DNA from: CAYLPT01 sp964385645
GTDB lineage: Bacteria; Armatimonadota; Hebobacteria; Hebobacterales; Hebobacteraceae
Reading direction: 5' to 3'
NCBI GenBank assembly: GCA_964385645.1
Contig: CAYLPT010000070.1
Location: 1-64,000 of the forward strand
DNA length: 64,000 bases
The notes beneath the pieces were generated by a model, which had not been told where the DNA came from, searched no databases, and saw only the letters and a list, made by a program, of their open reading frames with translations. Below are positions 49,330 through 57,661 of this stretch, one piece after another. The translations under genes were made by a program, and so were the position numbers. Within the stretch, counting starts at the first letter, position 1; each line of letters begins with the position of its first letter.

Positions 49330-51366
49330 ATGGCGCGAGTGCTGCTGACGGCGATGACGCTCATGCTGGTGGGGGAGGCGGCCGGCGCCGCGGCCGCCTC
49401 CGGCGGCCTGCGGGTGAGCGAGAACGGGCGCTTCCTGGTCATCGAGGACGGGCAGCCGTTCTTCTACGTGGGGGACACCGCCTGGGAGCTGTTCCACCGG
49501 CTGAACCGGGAGGAGGCCGAGCACTACCTGAGGGATCGGGCGGGGAAGGGCTTCACCGTCATCCAGGCGGTGGCGCTGGCTGAGTTCGACGGGCTCGAAT
49601 CACACAACGCCTATGGCGAGGTGCCGCTTATTGAGGGCGACCCGACGCGGCCCAACGAGCGCTACTTCGAGCACGTGGACTGGGTGGTGGACACAGCCGA
49701 GCGTTTGGGGCTGTACATCGGCATGCTTCCCACCTGGGGCGATAAGTGGAACCGTAAGTGGGGGGTGGGCCCGGAGGTGTTCACGCCCGAAAACGCGGAG
49801 GCTTACGGCGAGTGGCTGGGCCGGCGCTACCGCGACAAGCCGATCATCTGGATCTTGGGCGGGGACCGCAACCCGGAGATCGAGGAGCATCTGGCCATCG
49901 TCCGCGCTATGGCGCGGGGCCTGCGCCGCGGCGATGGCGGTCGGCACCTGATGACCTTCCACCCCCAGGGCGGGGCAAGCTCCTCCCGGTGGTTCCACGA
50001 CGACGACTGGCTGGACTTCAACATGCTCCAGAGCGGCCACTCCCGCCGCAACACCCCCAACCACGAGATGATCGCCGCCGACTACGCCCGCACCCCTGTG
50101 AAGCCGTGCCTCGATGGCGAGCCCTGCTATGAGAACCACCCGGTGAACTGGAACCCCACCTTGGGCCGCTTCGGCGACCACGATGTCCGCAAGGCCGCCT
50201 ACTGGGCGGTGTTCGCGGGCGCGCACGGGCACACTTACGGCTGCCACGAGATCTGGCAGTTCTACGCGCCCGAGCGGCCACCGATCTCCCACGCCATGAC
50301 CCCCTGGCGGGAGGCGCTCCAGCTCCCCGGCGCGGGGCAGATGCGACACCTGCGGGCGCTCATGGAATCCCGCCCCTTCCTGTCTCGCATCCCCGATCAG
50401 GCGCTTATCGTCCCCGACGCGCCGCCGGAGCCGGCCCTTACCCACCTACTCTACACGCGGGACGCCGGGGGCAGCGCGGTCTTCTATGTCAACGGGCGGG
50501 TGCGGAACCGCGGCATCGTCGCCGGCACGCTGGAGAACTGGGACCGCGGGTCTCGGCTGGCGCTCGCCAACGAGCTGACGCGGGAGCGCCCGTGGCTGGG
50601 CGAGTACCGCCTGGTGGCCATCTACGACCGCGCGCTGAGCGCCGCCGAGGCCGCCGCGCGCTTTGCCGCCGGTCCGGCCGCGGCGCCGGAGGACGCCGCC
50701 GCGGCCTACCTGTTTCAGGAGCAGGCAGGCACTGTGGTCCGCGACGAGTCGGGCGGCGGGCTCGACCTGACGATCGCCGACCCGGAGGCGGTGGAGTGGC
50801 TGCCCGGCGGGGGCCTGGCAGTGCGATCACCAACCCTGATCGCCGCCGGCGAGGCGCCGGCGGAGTTGATGTCGAGGATCGTGGCCTCCGGGGCGATCAC
50901 CATCGAGGCCTGGGTCAAGCCGGCGGACCACCATCAGGCGGGGCCGGCCCGCATCGTCACCCTCTCCCGCGACACCGTGCAGCGCAACTTCACCCTGGGG
51001 CAGGAGGGCGGCGACTACGAGGTTCGGCTGCGGACGACACAGACCTCCGACAACGGCCTGCCCGGGCTGGCGACCACCGACCGGGAGGCGCGCCACGTCC
51101 AGGCCACCCGGGACGGGGACGGCTCCTACGCCATGGTCTACCTGCCGGAGGCGGGCCAGCGCGTGACCCTCGACACGAGCGCGCTCTCCGGCGAGCGCCT
51201 CCGGGCCTGGTGGTATGACCCGCGCACCGGCCAGGCCACCGCGCTGGAGGGCGACTTCCCGGTGGGCGGCCGGCTGGAGTTCACGAGCCCCGAGCAGGGC
51301 CCGGACTGGGTGCTGGTGCTGGACGACGCGGCGCGCGGCTACCCGCCGCCGGGGAGGTCCGGCTAG
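49330..51366 (+). CDS. DUF4038 glycosidase-like protein with permuted LamG domain
   Basis: A 678-residue exported protein: signal peptide (~1-22), DUF4038 TIM barrel (~28-360; FLVIEDGQPFFYVGDTAWELFHRL, PIIWILGGDRNP, PCLDGEPCYENHP), then a LamG-like insertion (~369-582) and a C-terminal collagen-binding-like domain (HVQATRDGDGSYAMVYLP; LRAWWYDPRTGQAT). In the insertion the part that normally ends a LamG domain (THLLYTRD ... LVAIYDRALSAAE) comes before the part that normally begins it (AAYLFQEQAG ... ITIEAWVKP). GGAGGAGGT precedes the ATG. The 253 bases before the gene show nothing else. Related DUF4038 proteins include apiosidases. Confidence 0.82.
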   Translation: MARVLLTAMTLMLVGEAAGAAAASGGLRVSENGRFLVIEDGQPFFYVGDTAWELFHRLNREEAEHYLRDRAGKGFTVIQAVALAEFDGLESHNAYGEVPLIEGDPTRPNERYFEHVDWVVDTAERLGLYIGMLPTWGDKWNRKWGVGPEVFTPENAEAYGEWLGRRYRDKPIIWILGGDRNPEIEEHLAIVRAMARGLRRGDGGRHLMTFHPQGGASSSRWFHDDDWLDFNMLQSGHSRRNTPNHEMIAADYARTPVKPCLDGEPCYENHPVNWNPTLGRFGDHDVRKAAYWAVFAGAHGHTYGCHEIWQFYAPERPPISHAMTPWREALQLPGAGQMRHLRALMESRPFLSRIPDQALIVPDAPPEPALTHLLYTRDAGGSAVFYVNGRVRNRGIVAGTLENWDRGSRLALANELTRERPWLGEYRLVAIYDRALSAAEAAARFAAGPAAAPEDAAAAYLFQEQAGTVVRDESGGGLDLTIADPEAVEWLPGGGLAVRSPTLIAAGEAPAELMSRIVASGAITIEAWVKPADHHQAGPARIVTLSRDTVQRNFTLGQEGGDYEVRLRTTQTSDNGLPGLATTDREARHVQATRDGDGSYAMVYLPEAGQRVTLDTSALSGERLRAWWYDPRTGQATALEGDFPVGGRLEFTSPEQGPDWVLVLDDAARGYPPPGRSG

Positions 51367-51451
51367 GGGGCTGGGCGGACATGCCCGGGGTGTAGCCCAG
51401 CCTCTCCGCGCCACCCACGCCGAGGAGGCGGCGCGCGGGTAGCTGGGCGTC

Positions 51452-52519
51452 TCAGGCGCGGCCGGCGATCCAGAGGCGGAAGACCTCCTCGAACAGCCTC
51501 ACGTCGGTGAGCGTGTCGGCCCCGCTGGAGCGGAACTCCTCGCCGGTCTGCAGGCACGTGACGAAGTGCTGCGCCTCCCGGCGATAGCACCAGCTGTAGA
51601 GCGCCTCCGGCATGGGCTGGCAGATCTCCTGCATGTCGCCGCCCCGGTAGACCTCCACCGCCTCGCAGACGTTGTCGAGCAGCAGCGGAGGAGAGGTGGA
51701 CTTCACCCAACCGTCACGGAAGAACACCTGGGTGTTGAAGTCCCAGGAGAAGTGCGAGGTGTTGCCGGACTCGACGACGGCCTGCACGCCGTCCATGTCG
51801 AGGACGATGAGGCCCGTGTAGCCATCATCCCCCAGGTGGACGCCCGTGACACGCGCCTTGTCGCCCACGCCGAGATACCACCGCAGCAGGTTCACGTTGT
51901 GAGTGTACTGCTGGAGGTACCAGATGTAGGGCTGGTGGAAGCGCGGCGGCAGCCAATCGGGGCAGCGGGCTGGGCCCGGAGTCGGGCGGGGCTCCTGCGT
52001 GCTCTCGAGCGTGCCGGCGAAGCCCGCGTTCCACTGCCGCCCGCAAAAGCCGTGGTTCCGCGCGTAGAAGACTTCGCCCAGCGCCCCCTCCTGCCTGAAG
52101 CTGTCTATCAAGCGCTTGGCGAGCTCCGCGCCGGCATCGTAGCGCTTCATGTACCCGACCATGAGCCGGGCGCCGCCGGCCTGCGCGGCCGCCAGCATCT
52201 CCTCGGCCTCCGCGACCGAGACCGCCATGGGCTTCTCCATGAACACGTGCTTGCCCGCGGCGAGGAGGTCCCGCGCGATCTGCGACTGCTCGGTGAATGC
52301 GGCCGAGACCCCGACCGCCTCCACCTCCGGGTCGTCGGCCAGCTCGGTGTGGCTCTGGTAGAGCTTGCGGAAGCCCCATCGCCGCTGCACCTTCGCGCCC
52401 AGCTCCGGCCTGATCTCGGCGAGCGCGACAAGCTCCACCTCCGGCAGGCCGGCGAAGTTGGGGATGTGTACGGCCTGCGCCATGAAGCCGCAGCCCACGT
52501 AGCCGAACTTGAGTGCCAT
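51452..52519 (-). CDS. Gfo/Idh/MocA-family oxidoreductase (second copy)
   Basis: A 355-residue NAD(P)-dependent sugar dehydrogenase: KFGYVGCGFMAQAVHIPNF at the start, VFMEKPMAVS with the conserved lysine near 100, and LQQYTHNVNLLRWYLG in the C-domain. AGGAGGG before the ATG sets the start; the longer frame to 52846 is not used. Members often reduce or oxidise myo-inositols, glucose or uronic acids. Likely part of the carbohydrate island. A hairpin-like CACCT/AGGTG element lies in the 197-base gap upstream, with no clear role. Confidence 0.9.
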   Translation of the reverse strand: MALKFGYVGCGFMAQAVHIPNFAGLPEVELVALAEIRPELGAKVQRRWGFRKLYQSHTELADDPEVEAVGVSAAFTEQSQIARDLLAAGKHVFMEKPMAVSVAEAEEMLAAAQAGGARLMVGYMKRYDAGAELAKRLIDSFRQEGALGEVFYARNHGFCGRQWNAGFAGTLESTQEPRPTPGPARCPDWLPPRFHQPYIWYLQQYTHNVNLLRWYLGVGDKARVTGVHLGDDGYTGLIVLDMDGVQAVVESGNTSHFSWDFNTQVFFRDGWVKSTSPPLLLDNVCEAVEVYRGGDMQEICQPMPEALYSWCYRREAQHFVTCLQTGEEFRSSGADTLTDVRLFEEVFRLWIAGRA

Positions 52520-52716
52520 CGCTAACTCCCTCCTGGCTGTCGCCCAGGCAGATACGACGGGCACGGGGGCCGCCCCTCTGCGATCACCTCTGCTCTCGCA
52601 GCAGGTGTGAGGCCCGGCCGCAGGTGACCCTACCTGGAGCCGCGGCGCCCGCAGCGGCGGGACGCAGGCGGACACGAGGGCTGAGACCAGGCCGGAGGCG
52701 TTCCACTTCGGGTTGG

Positions 52717-53700
52717 TCAGCCTGCCATCAGCTGGGCCGCCAGCCGGACGCAGGACACCACCTTGTGCAGGTTCTCGTCGGCGGCCTCCACCGGCTCGCC
52801 GGCCAGCGCGGGGACCAGCTTTGCGATCGGCAGCCAGGTCGTGCACAGATACCCCAGCATCTTGCCCGCGTCGTCGCGGCGGGAGACCTCGACCAGGCGG
52901 GCCACCGCTTGCTCCTCATTCCAGCCCGCCGGCCACACGCGGAGGCCCTTCTCCTGCAGGTAGCGCACCGACGGGTACTCGCCCTCCGGCATCACCTCGT
53001 AGTGCCAGTCGCACACCACGATGTCCCTCGGAATGAGCTCGATCGCGTCCTCGGTCTCGTTACTGCTCCTCTCCCACATGCTGTAGCCCGTGGAGGGCGG
53101 CAGCAGCCGATCCCCCCACATCAGCATCTCGACCCCGCGCCGGCCCACCACATGGGCATGAAGGTCGTTGACTGCCTTGGCGAAGAGCTGCGCCCGCGGC
53201 GTCCCCTGGCAGCGGGGGCACTCGCCAAGCACGAACACCTCGTCCATGCCCACATGCAGACCCTTCGCCCCGAACGCCTCCAACAGCTCGTCCAGCAGGT
53301 CGAACACGATCTCGTACACCTCCGGCCGATTGGGGCACCAACTGTAGAAGTTGTCGAAGCTGAACTGGCTCATGTCCATGTCCGGCGCCTCGTTGAACTC
53401 GGGATGCGCACGCAGTAGCGCATTCGGCTTCTCGCGGAACGACTGGTGCCCCAGGCAGTTGTACTCCGGCGCCAGCGTGATGCCGTTTGCCCGCGCCAGC
53501 TCCGCCAGCCGCCGCGCGTCGCTCGCCTCCATCGAGCCTGGCTCCGCCGCCTCGGGATGGCTCCGGTAAGCGAAGTGGCCGGTGATGCCCAGCACCACCC
53601 AGTTGAGCCCCAGCGACGGCGCGATCTCGCCCACCAGGCGCTCCAGCATCGGCACTCCGGCCTTGCCGTCCGCCTGTACGTGGATCCCTCTGCGCTCCAT
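52717..53700 (-). CDS. Glycoside hydrolase family 20-like protein
   Basis: A 327-residue single TIM-barrel protein resembling the catalytic domain of beta-hexosaminidases (GH20): APEYNCLGHQSF, LEAFGAKGLHVGMDEVFVLG, in which Asp-Glu would be the catalytic pair, and LMWGDRLLPP. The N-terminal GH20b domain is missing, so it may be a GH20-related member of unknown specificity. AAGGAG before the ATG at 53700 sets the start; the long N-terminal extension in the open frame is not credible. It is divergent from the FAD-oxidoreductase gene. Confidence 0.75.
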   Translation of the reverse strand: MERRGIHVQADGKAGVPMLERLVGEIAPSLGLNWVVLGITGHFAYRSHPEAAEPGSMEASDARRLAELARANGITLAPEYNCLGHQSFREKPNALLRAHPEFNEAPDMDMSQFSFDNFYSWCPNRPEVYEIVFDLLDELLEAFGAKGLHVGMDEVFVLGECPRCQGTPRAQLFAKAVNDLHAHVVGRRGVEMLMWGDRLLPPSTGYSMWERSSNETEDAIELIPRDIVVCDWHYEVMPEGEYPSVRYLQEKGLRVWPAGWNEEQAVARLVEVSRRDDAGKMLGYLCTTWLPIAKLVPALAGEPVEAADENLHKVVSCVRLAAQLMAG

Positions 53701-54077
53701 CCTCTCTCGCTCCTTTCCTCGAGCCGGGGTGCTGCCGGCTCGACGCGTGGGGAGACGGCGTGTCAGGGCCAGGTCACCAACTTCGACATGGGCGGGGGGC
53801 ATTCCCCGCTCGCCGCTGGGCGCCGGGAGCTGGCCTGGCGTGGAGGGCGCGCAATGCCCTGCCACTGGTGAGCGAGGCTGGGGCGCGGCGCCTCGACGGG
53901 CACGCCGGCGGCGAGGATCCCGCGGGGAGGAGATGAACCAGCGCACCGAGAGAGGCGGAGGTCCTCGGGATGCGGAAACCTGCCCCGCGACCGCGGCCCG
54001 GGTGGCGGCCTCGGGCGGGGGGCGGCGCGGGGCCGCTCCAGCCGAGGTGGTGACTGAGCACGCCTGAGGAGGCGGAG
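53701..54077. other. 377-base gap between divergent genes
   Basis: No recognised gene, RNA or clear promoter. One short frame (53933-54067, +, 44 codons, MNQRTERGGG...) follows GGGGAGGAG and ends ten bases before the FAD gene. It is Gly/Ala/Arg-rich without a motif and could be chance or a leader peptide. Confidence 0.35.
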
Positions 54078-55346
54078 GTGGAGGCGATCAGGGAGTTCGA
54101 CGTAGTGGTGGTCGGAGGGGGGCCGGCAGGGATCGGAGCCGCGGTCGGCGCGGCGCGGGGAGGCGCGCGGACGCTGCTGTTGGAGAGGTATGGCTTCTTG
54201 GGCGGGGTGGGAGCGCATGGCATGGGCATGCCGGTGAACCAGATGCGACCGGGGGCCAGGGGCCGGGGGGCGGTGCATGAGCTGGTGGTCGAGGCCGTAG
54301 GGGCCTACGGGCCGGAGGCAGGGCGTTTGGTGGACCATGCGCTGGTGTGCAACGTGGAGTTCCTCAAGGTAGCGCTAATGGATGTGCTGGAGGCCGCGGG
54401 ATGCCGGTACCTCCTGCACGCCCCAGTGGTGGACTGCCTGGTAAAGGGGGAGCGCGTAACGGGGGTGGTCTTGGGCACCAAGAGGGGGCTGCTGGGGGTG
54501 GAGGCTCGGGTGGTGGTGGACACCACCGGGGACGCCGATGTTGCCTTCTTCTCAGGGGCGGAGACCATGAAGGGGAGGGAGAAGGACGGGTTTCTATCGC
54601 CGATGACGTTGTGCTTCATCATCACAGGTGTGGAGGTAGACGGGGCGAGGGAGTACGCGGAGAAGGATGGGGCGTTCAGGGGTCTGTTGGCGAAGGCGAG
54701 GGCAAAGTACCCGCTGCTGCCGGAGAGCATGATCCTGGAGCTGGGCCCGTTTGCGATCGAGAACGCAGTGGTGGTGAACCACGCGGGGACGAAGGGGAGG
54801 GGGCCGCTCGACGGGAGCGAGCTGGCTGACATGACGGAGGCGGAGCGGTACAGCCGTCGGCAGATCGTGCAGATCGTGAGGGCCCTGCGGGAGTTCGGCG
54901 GGCCGGCGTTCGCAAGGGCACAGCTTGGGGCGGCCGGGGCACAGGTGGGGGTGAGGGAGACGCGGCGCGTAAAGGGGCTGTATACGTTGACCGAGGAGGA
55001 TGCCAAGACGGGGAGGCGCTTTGCCGACGCGGTGGCGTGGCGGTCAGGGATGCTGGACATTGGGTGGGTTCGCTGGGAGCCCATGAGGGTGCACGATGTG
55101 CCATACCGGGCGCTGACGCCGGAGAAGATGGACGGGCTGCTGGCGGCAGGGCGGTGCATATCGGCCACCCATGTGGGGGCCTCGTCGGGGAAGAGCATGG
55201 GGAACTGCATGGCGACGGGGCATGCCGCCGGGCGGGCGGCGGCGCTGTGTGTGGAAAGGGGCTGTCAGCCACGGGAGGTGGACGTCGGGGAACTGCAGGC
55301 CGCGCTGGCGGCCGACGGGGTTGACCTGCACTACGGCGGCAGTTGA
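54078..55346 (+). CDS. FAD-dependent oxidoreductase (FAD_oxidored-type)
   Basis: A 422-residue flavoprotein: FDVVVVGGGPAGIGAAVGAARGG (FAD-binding GxGxxG), LLLERYGFLGGVG, VVVDTTGDADVAFFSGAE, and a C-terminal LLAAGRCISATHVGASSGKSM segment. The pattern is that of the FAD-dependent oxidoreductases common in Armatimonadota and Planctomycetota, acting on unknown small molecules. It starts with GTG after GAGGAGGCGG. Codon use differs visibly from most neighbours: GGG, GTG and AGG replace GGC, GTC and CGC. Nineteen bases separate it from a hexapeptide-repeat gene of similar composition, so the pair may have come in by transfer. Confidence 0.86.
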   Translation: MEAIREFDVVVVGGGPAGIGAAVGAARGGARTLLLERYGFLGGVGAHGMGMPVNQMRPGARGRGAVHELVVEAVGAYGPEAGRLVDHALVCNVEFLKVALMDVLEAAGCRYLLHAPVVDCLVKGERVTGVVLGTKRGLLGVEARVVVDTTGDADVAFFSGAETMKGREKDGFLSPMTLCFIITGVEVDGAREYAEKDGAFRGLLAKARAKYPLLPESMILELGPFAIENAVVVNHAGTKGRGPLDGSELADMTEAERYSRRQIVQIVRALREFGGPAFARAQLGAAGAQVGVRETRRVKGLYTLTEEDAKTGRRFADAVAWRSGMLDIGWVRWEPMRVHDVPYRALTPEKMDGLLAAGRCISATHVGASSGKSMGNCMATGHAAGRAAALCVERGCQPREVDVGELQAALAADGVDLHYGGS

Positions 55347-55365
55347 CCCAGAGAGGAGAGAGACG

Positions 55366-56007
55366 ATGGTAGACGAGCGCGTCACGATAGCCGAGCACGC
55401 GTATGTTGACCCGTCGGCGGTGTTGGAGGGGAGAGTGACAATCGGCGCGGGGTGTCTCGTGTCGGCTGGGGCGATGCTGAGGGGGCAGGTGACCCTCGGG
55501 GAGGGCGTCTTGGTCGGCGAGCGGTCGGTGCTGACGGGGAACATCACTGTGGGGGATCACACCTCGATCTTGTGCGGAGTAGTGATCCGCGGGTCCAACA
55601 CCATCGGGCGGTATGTCTGCATCTACGATCTGGTGAACATCGAAGGGGGGCGGCCATATGAGGAGACGGGCGATCGCTCAGTCATAGGGGACGGAGCGTG
55701 GATCAACCACGGGGCGACTATGCACGGCTGTGAGGTAGGGGAGGGGGCCGCGATCGGCATCAACGCGGCGATGGACTACCACTGTCGGATCGGCAGGGGA
55801 GCGATCGTGATGAACGGCAGCGCCCTGCGGGTGGCGACGGTGGTGGAGGAGGACTGCATCGTCGAGGGAGTGCCAGCGCAGGTTGTGAAGCGGGGGATAA
55901 CGGATGAGGACCGCAGGCAGTGGCTTGGGCTGCTGCCAAGCGAGTGGGTGAAGCGATTCGCGGGCTTCACGGCAGAGATGGTGAGAGCGAGACTGGCGTC
56001 TGAGTGA
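55366..56007 (+). CDS. Hexapeptide-repeat protein (gamma-carbonic anhydrase-like fold)
   Basis: A 213-residue left-handed beta-helix protein: ITVGDHTSILCGVVIRG, IGDGAWINHGATMHGCEVG and IGINAAMDYHCRIGRGAIV. It resembles gamma-carbonic anhydrase/PaaY-type proteins. Two of the usual three metal-binding histidines can be placed (H-G-A-T-M-H), but the first one is not evident: the corresponding segment reads YDLVNIEGG. GAGAGGAGAG precedes the ATG. Like the preceding FAD gene it is G-rich. Could be an acyltransferase or a metal-lacking carbonic-anhydrase relative. Confidence 0.8.
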   Translation: MVDERVTIAEHAYVDPSAVLEGRVTIGAGCLVSAGAMLRGQVTLGEGVLVGERSVLTGNITVGDHTSILCGVVIRGSNTIGRYVCIYDLVNIEGGRPYEETGDRSVIGDGAWINHGATMHGCEVGEGAAIGINAAMDYHCRIGRGAIVMNGSALRVATVVEEDCIVEGVPAQVVKRGITDEDRRQWLGLLPSEWVKRFAGFTAEMVRARLASE

Positions 56008-56550
56008 GGCAAGCGACCCCTCCGCGCTAACCTGCACGGTGGCCCGCTGTTGTGCGGCCGCTAAGACGATCTGCGGCGACAACCGCTCTCCTCGACGGCA
56101 GAGGGGACGCAAGGCTCGGGATCAGATGGGCTCTCCTTAGCGGTGGAGTCGTGCACACAACATGGTTCGCGGGCGCACACCGATGGATCCGCTCCCCCTG
56201 TCCGCGATCCACCAGAGGGCAACGGGAGAGCCCCACAGGGTGCAGAGGCCACCAGGCGAGACTCAGCTACAGCCCCACCAGGGCCATGGTCTTGTGGAAG
56301 CGCCTCTCGGTCTGCAGCAGATGCCTGAGGCACCCCGTCCAGCGCAGCGCCAGCGCGACGTCTCGCCAGCCCGTCACCCGCGAGGGATGGCTTCGGCCCG
56401 CAAGGAGACGGCGCCGTGACGGCAGGCGAGAACGACGTGCCGCAGGTGGGGCCGTCCTCTCCTGCCCCGCTGGCCGACGGCTCAGCACGACGAAGGCCCT
56501 CGCCGCCGCGCGCTAGGCGGCGGGTCCGGCCTCCCCCATAGGAGCCAGGC
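56008..56550. other. 543-base gap holding a transposase remnant
   Basis: Apart from the putative transposase tail at 56267-56380, no gene, RNA or promoter is recognised. The base composition is mixed and several short frames are open in all directions, as expected of decaying DNA. Confidence 0.5.
56267..56380 (-). pseudogene. C-terminal remnant of a mutator/IS256-type transposase
   Basis: On the minus strand, VTGWRDVALALRWTG and LQTERRFHKTMALVGL followed by a stop match the usual C-terminal end of IS256-family transposases, WRDGxxxLRWxAxGLLxAExxFRRxKG. Nothing upstream on the same strand continues it, so only the tail survives. Confidence 0.4.
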
Positions 56551-57558
56551 CTACTCGTGGGCTAGCGCGCAGCGGAATCCGGAGCGCTCGTCACGACCCG
56601 AGATGCCCACATAGTTCCGATAGGGGCACCGGTAGAACTCGTCCTTGGGGTCGAACCAGGAGCCTCCGCGATGCACCCCGCGCTCGCCCGTCGAGGGCGG
56701 CGTGGTCTGCCCTGCCTGGTAGCGCACATAGGCGCGCTCGTCATACCAGTCAGTGCACCACTCCTCGACATTGCCCGCCATGTCAAGGCAGCCATATGGG
56801 CTCGAGTCCGACGCATAGGATCCCACCGGCGCCGGGCCTTCGCGCACCGCGTCGTGAGCGGTCAGCCAAACATCGCGAGCGGCCGCGAGCTCCCCGGGGC
56901 TGGCGTTCCTCCTGCCCAACACCACCTCGAGGCTGCGGCACTTCCTGGCGTCCCATTCATTGCCCCAGGGAAACACCCGGCCATCTGTACCCCGCGCTGC
57001 CTTCTCCCACTCCAGCTCCTTGGGCAGGTATCCGCCGGCCCACCGGCAGAAGGCGCGCGCGTCCTCTCGGTCCACATACACGACCGGATGGTTGCCCAAG
57101 CCGGCAGGCACCCGTCCCCCCTGCCAGTGCTGCGGGGGACGGTGTCCGGTGGCCTGGACGAACCGCAGGTACTGGGCGTTGGTCACCTCTGTGCGCCCTA
57201 TCCAGTAGCCCGGCAGGTAGACCCGACACTGCGGCTGCTCGTCAGCCAACCACCTTCGCTCGTCGCCTGGGTGAGCGCTGAGCCATGCGTCGAGGTCGGC
57301 GTCGCTCGATCCTAACGTGAACTGCCCGGCGGCGATGTACACCATGTCCATCCCAGCCTTGGGGTTCACCCATATGTCGCCAGGCTGAGGGTTCGGGGGC
57401 GGCGCCGGTGTGCGCCACACCACCGCGTTAGCGTTGACCTCGGGCGCCGGCAGGACGCGCTCTGCCGGCCGCTCTTGCGCGGCGGCGATAGCTGTGGCCG
57501 CGACGCAGGCCGCGAGGAGGAATACGACCGAGAAGCGTCCAGCGGGTCTGAGGCTCAT
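56551..57558 (-). CDS. SUMF1/FGE-fold protein (formylglycine-generating-enzyme-like domain)
   Basis: A 335-residue exported protein: signal peptide (~1-27), then a SUMF1-type domain: MVYIAAGQFTLGS, GYWIGRTEVTNAQYLRFV, YLPKELEWEKAARG, CLDMAGNVEEWCTDW, GVHRGGSWFD and the terminal ERSGFRCAL. True formylglycine-generating enzymes need two cysteines near the C-terminus; here only C in FYRCPYRNY is present and the second is Tyr, so it is probably not a sulfatase activator. Other family members bind ligands or act in unknown modifications. A good promoter lies at 57620-57648. Confidence 0.87.
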   Translation of the reverse strand: MSLRPAGRFSVVFLLAACVAATAIAAAQERPAERVLPAPEVNANAVVWRTPAPPPNPQPGDIWVNPKAGMDMVYIAAGQFTLGSSDADLDAWLSAHPGDERRWLADEQPQCRVYLPGYWIGRTEVTNAQYLRFVQATGHRPPQHWQGGRVPAGLGNHPVVYVDREDARAFCRWAGGYLPKELEWEKAARGTDGRVFPWGNEWDARKCRSLEVVLGRRNASPGELAAARDVWLTAHDAVREGPAPVGSYASDSSPYGCLDMAGNVEEWCTDWYDERAYVRYQAGQTTPPSTGERGVHRGGSWFDPKDEFYRCPYRNYVGISGRDERSGFRCALAHE

Positions 57559-57619
57559 GCGTGTGCTCTCTTCGGACCACGTCCAGAGTGTGGTCCAAGA
57601 TGGGTTGGACGTGCGGCGA

Positions 57620-57648
57620 ATCTTACGCCGGCCGTCCCCCCCTGTCAA
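57620..57648 (-). promoter_or_regulatory. Sigma70-type promoter for the SUMF1-like gene
   Basis: Minus strand: TTGACA (57648-57643), 17-base spacer, TAAGAT (57625-57620): 6/6 and 4/6 matches. The -35 is the centre of a CCCCC-TTGACA-GGGGG palindrome. The left end of the insertion sequence lies about 14 bases upstream of the -35. Confidence 0.65.
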
Positions 57649-57661
57649 GGGGGCGCGGAGC

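Noticed and set aside
56551..57558. SUMF1-like protein as sulfatase-activating formylglycine-generating enzyme
   Set aside because: The second active-site cysteine is absent and no sulfatase gene is in the window.
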